Below, one piece after another: positions 46,566 to 53,931 of a stretch of 64,000 bases of DNA. The DNA is from Phycisphaerae bacterium (GTDB taxonomy: Bacteria > Planctomycetota > Phycisphaerae > UBA1845 > UTPLA1). The stretch covers positions 62,001 to 126,000 of the forward strand of contig JAKLKO010000004.1 in the NCBI GenBank assembly GCA_023150615.1, written 5' to 3'. How positions within the stretch are numbered: position 1 is the stretch's first letter; the number at the start of each line of letters is the position of its first letter. A model generated the notes under the pieces. It worked only from the letters and a program-made list of their open reading frames with translations, was not told the origin of the DNA and did no database searches. The position numbers and the translations under genes were made by a program.

Positions 46566-48080
46566 ATGCTCGAGGCGCGGCGCATCGCAAAACGATTCGG
46601 GCCTGTCGTCGCTCTCGCCGACGTCTCGGTCGAGTTCCACGATCGGGAGGTCCACGCCGTTCTCGGCGAGAACGGCGCCGGAAAGTCCACCCTCATGAAC
46701 ATCCTGTACGGGTTGATTCGACCCGACGCGGGCCAGGTCGTCCTCGACGGCCGCGCGCTGCGCCTGCGACGCCCCATGGACGCACACGCCGCCGGCATCG
46801 CGATGGTCCACCAGCATTTCATGCTCGTTGAGGATTTCACGGTCGCCGAAAACCTGATGCTCGGCCACCTGGACGTCGGCTGGTGGCTGCCGCGATCGGC
46901 CGTGCGTCGCCGCGCCCGTGAGGCCGCGCGACGCTTCGCGCTCGACGTCGATCCCGACCGGCGCGTCGAGGAGTTGTCCGTGGGTCAGCGTCAGCGCGTT
47001 GAGATCCTCAAGGCCCTGCTCCGCGAGGCACACACGTTCATCCTCGACGAGCCGACCGGCGTGCTCTCGCCCGACGATGCGCAGCAGCTCTTCGAATCGC
47101 TCCGCCGGCTCCGCAATCGCGGCGCGCGGATCCTCTTCATCTCGCACAAGCTCAACGAAGTCATGGCCATCGCCGACCGCGTCACGGTTCTGCGACGCGG
47201 CCGCAGGATCATCACGGAGTCCGCCGATCGTGCGACGCCGGAATCGCTCGCGCAGCAGATGGTCGGGCGCCCGCTCGGGGAGTTCGTTCGGCCGCCGGCG
47301 CCGTCGTCCGGGGATGCGGTGCTCGAACTGCGAAACGTCAGTTCCGCCCGCGGGCACGTCGCGCTGCGCGATGTGTCGCTCGTCGTGCGGTCCGGAGAGA
47401 TCGTCGGCATCGCGGGCGTCGATGGCAACGGCCAGACCGAACTGGCGCGCATGGTGCTCGGACTCGATCGCCCCGAGGCGGGCGACGTCCGCCTGTTCGA
47501 CCCCGACGGCGGGCGGATCGAGCCCGCCCCGCGCGCCGTGGCGCACATCGCGGATGATCGCCGTCGCGAGGCGCTCGTCCTCAACATGAGTCTCGCCGAG
47601 AACGCCGTCCTCAAGCACCACACCGACGCGACGTTCAGCCGCCGCGGCTGGCTGAACCGACGCGCGATCGCGTCGCATGCTGCACAGCTCGTCCGCGAGT
47701 TCGACATCCGCCCCGCCTCGCCGTTCGTAGCCGCCGCCTCGCTTTCCGGCGGGAATCAGCAGCGCCTCGTCATCGGCCGCGAACTTGCCGCCGGCCGCGG
47801 CTTGGTCCTCGCCGTCAATCCGACGCGCGGACTCGACGTCGCTTCCACCGACTTCGTGCACCGCCGCCTGTCCGAGCGGGCGGCGAACGGCTGCGGCGTA
47901 CTGCTCATCAGCGCCGACCTCGACGAGATCCTCCGTCTCGTCGACCGCATCTACGTCATTCACTCCGGGCGACTCACCGAGTCTCGCCGTGCCGGCGACC
48001 CGGCGCGACCGACGCACGACACGGCCGAGATCGCCCGGCTCATGGCCGGCCTGCCGCCGGATTGCGGAGGACGGACATGA
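46566..48080 (+). CDS. Nucleoside-type ABC importer ATP-binding protein (NupO/YufO-like)
   Basis: A 504-residue double-cassette ATPase. The first domain has Walker A GENGAGKSTLMN, Q-loop GIAMVHQHFMLVEDFTVAENL, signature LSVGQRQRVEILKAL and Walker B FILDEPTGVLSPD. The second has a degenerate Walker A GVDGNGQTEL and signature LSGGNQQRLVIGREL. The MVHQHFMLV segment is typical of the BmpA-linked nucleoside importer group and of sugar importers. It overlaps the first permease gene by ATGA. The three genes form the core transporter. Confidence 0.87.
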   Translation: MLEARRIAKRFGPVVALADVSVEFHDREVHAVLGENGAGKSTLMNILYGLIRPDAGQVVLDGRALRLRRPMDAHAAGIAMVHQHFMLVEDFTVAENLMLGHLDVGWWLPRSAVRRRAREAARRFALDVDPDRRVEELSVGQRQRVEILKALLREAHTFILDEPTGVLSPDDAQQLFESLRRLRNRGARILFISHKLNEVMAIADRVTVLRRGRRIITESADRATPESLAQQMVGRPLGEFVRPPAPSSGDAVLELRNVSSARGHVALRDVSLVVRSGEIVGIAGVDGNGQTELARMVLGLDRPEAGDVRLFDPDGGRIEPAPRAVAHIADDRRREALVLNMSLAENAVLKHHTDATFSRRGWLNRRAIASHAAQLVREFDIRPASPFVAAASLSGGNQQRLVIGRELAAGRGLVLAVNPTRGLDVASTDFVHRRLSERAANGCGVLLISADLDEILRLVDRIYVIHSGRLTESRRAGDPARPTHDTAEIARLMAGLPPDCGGRT

Positions 48081-49186
48081 CCGATCGGCCTCTCGATGCA
48101 CCGACTCACGCCGACCTCGATCCATCGCGCAGAGCGTCGAGTGCGAACGGCGCCCTGCGATCGCTCGTCGCGGCGCTGGGCTCGGTCGCCGTCGGACTGC
48201 TCGTGATGCTCGCCGCCGTGGCGGGTTTCGGCTATCCGCCGCTGATCGTCGCCCGCGCCTTCGTCGCATCGGTTCTTGGCAACGGCGATCGGATTGCCGC
48301 CGCGCTCGTCCTGGCCTGCCCGCTCGCGATCATCGGACTTGCGATTGCCGTGTCCTTCCGCGCCGGCGTCTGGAACATCGGCGGCGAAGGCCAGTACGTC
48401 CTCGGCGCGCTGGCCGCGTTTCTTGCCGCGCACGCGGGCCTGGCTCAAACGCCCGTGCTCGGTCCGATCGTGTTGCTCGTCGCCGGGGCGCTTGGCGGCG
48501 CCGCCTGGGCTGCACTCGCCGCGCTGCTGAAGCGCTACCGCGGCGCGCCCGAAATCCTCACGACGATTCTGCTCAACTTCATCGCCGTGCAGGTCGTCGC
48601 CATCGCCGTCCACGGACCGCTCGCGGATCCGCTCAGCGGTGACCGCGACACGACTGCGTCCATCCCGGCCGCCGCGCAGCTTCCGCAGCTCATTCCGACC
48701 GCCGGCCTGCATGCCGGGATCCTCGTGCCGATCGCCCTCGCGGTCGTTGCCTGGATCGCGCTTGCGCGGACCACGCCCGGCTTTCGCCTGCGCGTCGTCG
48801 GAGACAATCCGATCGCGGCGCGCTTCGTCGGGATCCACGCCGATCGCGTCGCGGCTCGAACGCTGATGCTCAGCGGAGCAATCATCGGACTCGCCGGCGC
48901 GGTCGAACTGGCCGGCAACACGCACTACCTCACGGCCGCCTACGACGCCGGATACGGGTACACCGCGATCGCCGTGGCGCTGCTCGCACGGCTGCACCCG
49001 ATCGGCGTCCTGCCCGCCGCGGCGTTCTTCGCCGCGCTCGAGACCGGCGCCCGCGGGCTTCAGAAGCTGCCCGATGAGGCCTTCCGCGATTTCCCCACCG
49101 TTCTGACCTTCTTCGCGCAGGGAACCGTCATTCTTGTCACCGTCCTCCTGACGCGGATGCGAATCTCCGGAGCGACTTCGCCATGA
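48077..49186 (+). CDS. Nucleoside-type ABC importer permease 1 (NupP/YufP-like)
   Basis: A 369-residue polytopic protein of the BPD_transp_2 family. Hydrophobic segments are frequent from about residue 33. The family motif NIGGEGQYVLGAL-type stretch appears as VWNIGGEGQYVLGALAAF, followed by GAPEILTTILLNFIA and VVGDNPIAARFVGIHADRV. It pairs with the second permease to form the membrane pore. It overlaps both neighbours by four bases, a strong sign of one operon. Confidence 0.88.
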   Translation: MTDRPLDAPTHADLDPSRRASSANGALRSLVAALGSVAVGLLVMLAAVAGFGYPPLIVARAFVASVLGNGDRIAAALVLACPLAIIGLAIAVSFRAGVWNIGGEGQYVLGALAAFLAAHAGLAQTPVLGPIVLLVAGALGGAAWAALAALLKRYRGAPEILTTILLNFIAVQVVAIAVHGPLADPLSGDRDTTASIPAAAQLPQLIPTAGLHAGILVPIALAVVAWIALARTTPGFRLRVVGDNPIAARFVGIHADRVAARTLMLSGAIIGLAGAVELAGNTHYLTAAYDAGYGYTAIAVALLARLHPIGVLPAAAFFAALETGARGLQKLPDEAFRDFPTVLTFFAQGTVILVTVLLTRMRISGATSP

Positions 49187-50091
49187 ACGATGTCACTGTT
49201 CCGGAACTCGTCGCGTCGACGCTGCACCGCGGCGTGCAGGCCGCCGTCCCCCTTGCGCTCGCCGCCAACGGCGAACTCATCGCCGAACGCGCCGGACTCC
49301 TCAACATTGGGATCGAGGGCGTCATGCTCATCGGCGCGCTCGGTGGCGTCGCGAGCGCGTGGTGGACCGGCTCGGCCGTCGCGGGCCTCATCGGCGCAGC
49401 GCTGGCGGGCGCGCTGGCCGCGCTTCTGTTCGCGCTGTGGACCGTGGCGTGGCGACGCGACCAGGTCGTCACCGGGCTGGCGATCAACCTGCTCGCGTTC
49501 GGATTGACCGGCGTTGCCGTGCAACGGCTCGACCGCTTCGCCGAGTCGCACGGCTCGACGTTCGTCGCGCCGCCGCTGCCGATGCCGGCGGGCATTGATC
49601 CGCTCGCGACACTGACGCTCCTCGTGGTCGCGGTCACTCACGTCGCAATCTTCTGCACCCGACCGGGACTCACGCTTCGCGCCGTGGGCGAAAATCCCGA
49701 GGCCGCCGATACCGCCGGCATCCGCGTCGCACTTGTCCGGTTCATCGCCGCCGCGGTCGGCGGAGCGCTGGTCGGCCTGGCCGGCGGCGCGCTCTCGGTG
49801 GGCATGACGCATCGCTTCCAGGAGTTCATGACCGGCGGGCGCGGGTTCCTCGCGCTGGCGCTGGTGATTTTCGGCCGTTGGTCGCCGATTGGCGTGGCCA
49901 TCGCCGCGTGCTTCTTCGGATTGCTCGACGCACTCCAGGTCACGCTCCAGCCCACCCTCGGCGACGCCGTGCACCTGCTCTATCCGGCGCTCGTCGCGCT
50001 GCCCTATGTGCTCACGCTTGTCGCACTGGCCGGCGTGACCGGTCGCGCCCGCGCCCCGGCCGCACTTGCGACACCCTACGACCCGCGGTGA
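49183..50091 (+). CDS. Nucleoside-type ABC importer permease 2 (NupQ/YufQ-like)
   Basis: A 302-residue polytopic permease. Its marker strings are LALAANGELIAERAGLLNIGIEG with VMLIGALGGV, QVVTGLAINLLAFGLTGV, LRAVGENPEAADTAGIRV and MTHRFQEFMTGGRGFLALALVIFG. It completes an ATPase-permease-permease set. The substrate-binding lipoprotein (BmpA type) expected for nucleoside import is not in the window, so the pair may use one encoded elsewhere. About 380 bases with a promoter follow. Confidence 0.88.
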   Translation: MNDVTVPELVASTLHRGVQAAVPLALAANGELIAERAGLLNIGIEGVMLIGALGGVASAWWTGSAVAGLIGAALAGALAALLFALWTVAWRRDQVVTGLAINLLAFGLTGVAVQRLDRFAESHGSTFVAPPLPMPAGIDPLATLTLLVVAVTHVAIFCTRPGLTLRAVGENPEAADTAGIRVALVRFIAAAVGGALVGLAGGALSVGMTHRFQEFMTGGRGFLALALVIFGRWSPIGVAIAACFFGLLDALQVTLQPTLGDAVHLLYPALVALPYVLTLVALAGVTGRARAPAALATPYDPR

Positions 50092-50472
50092 GTCTGCCCC
50101 TGTGCTCAATGCCGCTACGGTTCATGGGCATAAGACGGCCGTACACAGAGAAACGGTGTCCGACCGGCTGCGGCGGGCGGGCGCTTCACCCGTAGCCCGC
50201 CGTCGTGAGCAGGCAATCCCGAGACCTGCGACCGGGAATTGCCGCGTTTCCGCCTCGGGCCACGGTATCGCCGAATTGACATCGCCCTGCGAAATGCCGA
50301 TACTGGAATATGCCGACATGGTCCCCGCTGGAAGAATCCGGCCTCGGCAGGCCGGTGGTCACCCCTCAACGGCAGAACATCGCGACGGCCCGACCGCGAC
50401 GGCGGGTCGTCAGGCGGGTGCAGGACGCGGCGGACCGGGCGCGGGGCGGGTTCAGGCAGGAGCGATGGTGCG
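50092..50472. other. Intergenic region with promoter upstream of the BRCT-like gene
   Basis: The stretch contains the strong promoter at 50276-50304. Further on (50305-50472) no gene is supported; frames are arginine/glycine-rich. The leader from promoter to start is about 160 bases, long enough to hold an RNA structure, but none is recognised. Confidence 0.45.
50276..50304 (+). promoter_or_regulatory. Candidate sigma-70-type promoter, strong
   Basis: TTGACA (50276-50281) and GATACT (50299-50304) are separated by exactly 17 bases. The -35 is a full match to consensus. The same hexamers in the context TGCCGATACTG occur at 30094-30123. It likely drives the coiled-coil membrane protein gene at 50473. 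Confidence 0.6.
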
Positions 50473-51960
50473 ATGGCGGGAGCTAAGCCTCAACGGCGTG
50501 GCGGCGGCCTGACGGCAATCCATATCTGGTTGATCGTCTTCGTCGTCCTCTGGGTGGCCTCGACGGGGACGTTGATATTCCTCTTCACGCAGCAGGAGCA
50601 ACTGCGGCAGACCGCCGCGCAGGCCGAGAACGACTTTCGCAAGGTCGCCTCGCGCGCTGATCTCTCGGTCCCGGCGATCGCCGCCTTGTCTCAGCAGGCC
50701 GCGGCCGGCGGCGCGCAGACGACGCTGGTCCGCGTGATGTACGAAGGCATGCGCTCGCTCGCCGGACGTCTAACCGGCAACAAGGACGACGACATCAAGA
50801 CCATCGAGACGCAGTGGAACGCTCTCGTCGACGAGATCGCCTCCGGCGGCAAGGTTCCCGACGCCGAGCAGATCGGCCGCGGGACGGGCGTGATCCCCGG
50901 CGTGCGGCAATTGTACGAGTGGTACGTATCCGAGCGGGATGCCCGACAGGCGGAGGCCGCCGCGCGCGAGCAGGCGACGCGCTCGCTCGCTGAGGCCGAG
51001 GCCCGCACGAAGGCGCTCGAGGCGCAGTTCGGCGACAAGCTCAAGGAACTGGAGAAGAAGGTCGCCGACATCTCCGCCGATCGCGACAAGCTGGCCGAGT
51101 TGAAGCGGCAGGAGGTGGACGACCTCGGGCGGAACATCAACTCAAAGAAAGAAGAACTGGTGGCACTTGCGGCCGCGAACGAAAAGCAGCGCGCCGCCCA
51201 CGAGGCCGCCCTGCGGGACGTGCAGAAGACGCTGCGTGAACAGGCCGACGTGCTTGCGACCTATCGCACGCCCGGCCCGGAAGGCACGAACGAACTCGAC
51301 ACCGCCCGCCAGCCGGTCGGACGCGTCCTGCGGGCGTTGCCCGGCGATTCGCTGGTGCATATCGACGTCGGCCGGCTCGACGGCGTGAACCTCGGCATGC
51401 CGTTCGCGGTCTATTCGTTCAGCAAGCGCGTGCCGGTCGATGGTCGCGGCAAAGCCACCATCGAAGTCGTCAGCGTGGGGCCGCACACGGCGGAGTGCCG
51501 CGTTGTGTCGCCGCCTCCGGCGGACGAGCCGATCCTCGAAGAGGACCTTGTTGGCAACATCCTGCTGACGCGAAACCGGGACCGAAGACCGCGCTTCGTC
51601 GTCGTGGGCGAATTCGACATCGACTACGACGGCGTTGATGACCCGGTGGGCTACGACAAGGTCTCGGCGTTCATCGAGCGCTTCGGCGGCGAGCTGACCG
51701 ACAAGGTCGACGCGACGACCGACTACGTCGTCGTGGGGCGTCGCCCGTCGGCACCGACGGCGCCGACCGGCGCGGATCGCGCCCGTCGCGATCCGACGGC
51801 ACCGACCCGGGCGCGTCGCGCGGCGCGCGACGCGGCGACCTACGACGCAGCGCTGGAGCAGGCGCTGCTTCTGGCCGTGCCGCGACTTCGCCAGGATCAG
51901 TTCTTCAACTTCGTCGGGATGGAGTTGGGTCGCGACGTGGCAGCGCGGCTCTCGCCCTGA
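50473..51960 (+). CDS. Membrane-anchored coiled-coil protein with BRCT-like segment
   Basis: A 495-residue protein. A single membrane helix (about residues 15-38, IHIWLIVFVVLWVASTGTLI) is followed by a long charged coiled-coil region (about 160-285, rich in K, E, A and Q). A beta-rich part with SLVHIDVGRLDGVNLGMPFAVY follows. At about residues 373-428 the text FVVVGEFDIDYDG ... FIERFGGELTDKVDATTDYVVVG follows the BRCT pattern (start strand, conserved GG, and T-D-Y-V-V-x-G end). The family is not recognised. A promoter at 50276-50304 lies upstream. BRCT domains usually bind DNA-repair partners, so a membrane-anchored one is unusual. Confidence 0.7.
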   Translation: MAGAKPQRRGGGLTAIHIWLIVFVVLWVASTGTLIFLFTQQEQLRQTAAQAENDFRKVASRADLSVPAIAALSQQAAAGGAQTTLVRVMYEGMRSLAGRLTGNKDDDIKTIETQWNALVDEIASGGKVPDAEQIGRGTGVIPGVRQLYEWYVSERDARQAEAAAREQATRSLAEAEARTKALEAQFGDKLKELEKKVADISADRDKLAELKRQEVDDLGRNINSKKEELVALAAANEKQRAAHEAALRDVQKTLREQADVLATYRTPGPEGTNELDTARQPVGRVLRALPGDSLVHIDVGRLDGVNLGMPFAVYSFSKRVPVDGRGKATIEVVSVGPHTAECRVVSPPPADEPILEEDLVGNILLTRNRDRRPRFVVVGEFDIDYDGVDDPVGYDKVSAFIERFGGELTDKVDATTDYVVVGRRPSAPTAPTGADRARRDPTAPTRARRAARDAATYDAALEQALLLAVPRLRQDQFFNFVGMELGRDVAARLSP

Positions 51961-52418
51961 GATCGGGGCTGCGTCGATCCACTTGGTTACGGCATTGGTA
52001 AAAGCCCGGATGCGGGCGGGAGGAGCTCGCGTCGATATCCCCGTCCATGAGAAAAGCGCGAATTCCGCGCCGACATCGTACGCACAGGATCGGCACCGTC
52101 CGCGAACGCGTTCTAACCGCAGCATTACACCGTCATAACTTCATTAATTGCATATGGTTGTCCGTCGTTGCCAGGTGCGTCACCATTAATTGTCGGCGCC
52201 GAGACTTTACACGAAAAGCGCGCGGATAGCCGTCTTGAACTGCTTATCGGGCGCGGTAATATAGGAAAGTCTGAGGGGCGGGCCTACCTAGGCTTTCCGG
52301 ATGAGAAAGAAGCGAAGGAAGAGGGTGGCACACACCCTCCGTCCCCCTACTTTTCACAACTCGCTTCCATTGGACTCCGTGGCGTCGCAGCGCGCGGCCG
52401 GTTCTCCGTCGGCCTTGT
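51961..52418. other. AT-richer gap between convergent genes, with hairpins
   Basis: This stretch between the plus-strand coiled-coil gene and the minus-strand mnmE is clearly less GC-rich around 52120-52270. It contains a hairpin at 52004-52017 (GCCCG-GATG-CGGGC) followed on the minus strand by TTTT, a hairpin at 52321-52339, and a nine-base direct repeat CATTAATTG at 52142-52150 and 52184-52192 (42 bases apart). No gene or tRNA is supported; plus-strand frames look random. Confidence 0.45.
52321..52339 (-). terminator. Possible mnmE terminator hairpin
   Basis: GAGGGTG-GCACA-CACCCTC is a perfect seven-base-pair stem about 80 bases downstream of the mnmE stop. On the minus strand the sequence after the stem is pyrimidine-rich (TTCCTTCGCTTCTTTCTC), a weak but plausible intrinsic terminator tail. 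Confidence 0.45.
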
Positions 52419-53807
52419 TCACTTCCCGATGCAGAAGCGCGAGAAGATCCGCCCGAGCAGTTCGTCCGGCACGAGGATGCCCACCAGTTGGCCGAGCGAC
52501 TCGGCCGCGGCGTGGAGCTCGAGCGCGATCAGCTCCGCGTCACGCTGAATTGCGTCGGCATCCGCCGCGAGCGCAATCGAACGGCGCAGTGCTTCGATCG
52601 CCGCTTGCAGCGCTTCGCGGTGCTCAATCGTCAGCGCCAATTCCTGCACCTGCGTGGTTCCCGTCTCCGAGACACGCTGATCTAGCGCACGGCGAAGCAC
52701 ATCGATGCCCTCACCCGTCTGCGAGCTGACCATTACGACATCGACACCCATGCGCGTCCGAAGCAGGTCCGCACAGCGCGCCGCTTCGTTCGGGTCGAGC
52801 AGATCGATCTTGTTGAGCACAACGAGGTCGGCCCGCTGACGAGTTGCGTGCGAAGGCTGCCCGTCTGCAATTGCCGTCCCGTCCATGATGCGTACGACCA
52901 GGTCCGCGTCACGGACGGCCAGGCCCGCAGCAGCCTGCGCCGGGGCGTTCAGTGGGGCATCGCCCGCCTCTTCACCCGCGACATCGAACAGTAGTACGTC
53001 CGTTCTCGTCAGCGGCACAACGACGGAGAGCGCATCGCGCGTCGTGCCGGCGCGCGGTGACGTCACCGCGCGCGGAAAGCCGGCCAGCCGGTTGAGCAGG
53101 GAGCTTTTCCCCGCGTTGGGCTGACCGCAAAGGACGACCCGCGGCGGCCGGCCGAATCGCTCGACCGCCGCGCCGGCGGCGAGCGTCTGTTCGAGCGTGG
53201 CGCGGACGGCACCGAGCCGGCGCTGCAGTTCGTCGGCGGCAATGAACTCGATCGGCTCATCAGCGAAATCGAGCCCGCTTTCCACGAGGCTGAGCAGGTC
53301 GGCGAGCTCCTCGCGCGCGGCGTGCGCGCGGCGCGACAGTTCGCCGTCGAGCAGACGTTGCGCTGCGCGGGCCTCGTCGTCGGACGAGGCGGAGATCATG
53401 GCGGCGACGCCCTGCGCTTCGGAAAGATCGAGCGCGCCGGAGAGAAAGGCGCGGGCGGTGAACTCGCCGTGGCCGGCGGTGCGGGCACCGTTCTGGCGGC
53501 AGAGTTCGACGATTCGCGCGAGCAGACCGGGGCTTCCGAGCACGTGCAATTCGACGAGGTCTTCGCGGGTGTAGCTCCGCGGCGTACGAAAGACATAGGC
53601 AACGCCCGGAATGATCGCGCCATCGATCCGCAGCGTCCCCGAAATCCGCCGATTTCCTGTCAGATCGGCGAGCGACGCGCCATCCTGCGGGCGAAAGAGC
53701 TGCGCGGCGATCGAGACGGCGTCAGGGCCGCTGAGTCGGACGATCCCGCGCACGGCGGGTCCGGACGGCGAGCTGACAGCGACGATGGTGCCCGCGGTGT
53801 CGATCAT
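52419..53807 (-). CDS. mnmE: tRNA modification GTPase MnmE (TrmE)
   Basis: A 462-residue protein beginning MIDTAGTIVAVSSPSGPA. The N-terminal tetrahydrofolate-binding domain has RGIVRLSGPDAV, EDLVELHVLGSPGLLARI and GEFTARAFLSGALDLSEAQGVA. The G domain has GQPNAGKSSLLNRLAG (G1), AGTTRDAL (G2), LFDVAGEE where most members have D-T-A-G (G3), and VLNKIDLLD (G4). The C terminus is the diagnostic FCIGK. With MnmG it installs the 5-carboxymethylaminomethyl group on wobble uridine of certain tRNAs. MnmG is not in the window. Confidence 0.93.
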   Translation of the reverse strand: MIDTAGTIVAVSSPSGPAVRGIVRLSGPDAVSIAAQLFRPQDGASLADLTGNRRISGTLRIDGAIIPGVAYVFRTPRSYTREDLVELHVLGSPGLLARIVELCRQNGARTAGHGEFTARAFLSGALDLSEAQGVAAMISASSDDEARAAQRLLDGELSRRAHAAREELADLLSLVESGLDFADEPIEFIAADELQRRLGAVRATLEQTLAAGAAVERFGRPPRVVLCGQPNAGKSSLLNRLAGFPRAVTSPRAGTTRDALSVVVPLTRTDVLLFDVAGEEAGDAPLNAPAQAAAGLAVRDADLVVRIMDGTAIADGQPSHATRQRADLVVLNKIDLLDPNEAARCADLLRTRMGVDVVMVSSQTGEGIDVLRRALDQRVSETGTTQVQELALTIEHREALQAAIEALRRSIALAADADAIQRDAELIALELHAAAESLGQLVGILVPDELLGRIFSRFCIGK

Positions 53808-53864
53808 CGCGCAAAGCATAGCGTTGAAGGCGGTAACACTTCGCCGGGCGGGCGACCGGCTCGA

Positions 53865-53893
53865 TGGAATCGGCCGGACGAACTTGGTATGAT
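53865..53893 (+). promoter_or_regulatory. Candidate promoter of the GH15-type gene
   Basis: TATGAT (53888-53893) is a good -10, with TGGAAT (53865-53870) 17 bases upstream as a weak -35. The expected transcript start is near 53900, inside the palindrome that follows. The gap is divergent with mnmE, and the same region could serve it from the other strand. Confidence 0.45.
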
Positions 53894-53901
53894 ATTCAGT
53901 G

Positions 53902-53915
53902 ATAAAACGTTTTAT
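53902..53915. promoter_or_regulatory. Perfect 14-bp LacI-type operator (ATAAAACGTTTTAT)
   Basis: ATAAAACGTTTTAT is a perfect palindrome with the central CG step typical of LacI/GalR-family operators. It lies right after the -10 element and about 17 bases before the ATG of the GH15-type gene, so a bound repressor would block transcription. Sugar-responsive LacI-type control of a starch- or maltodextrin-cleaving enzyme is a common arrangement, but no regulator gene is in the window. Confidence 0.6.
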
Positions 53916-53931
53916 TTCGGGTGGGCGAAAG

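Noticed and set aside
52168-52548. Plus-strand frame through the AT-rich gap into mnmE
   Set aside because: More than a third lies antisense to mnmE, and the rest reads like random sequence.
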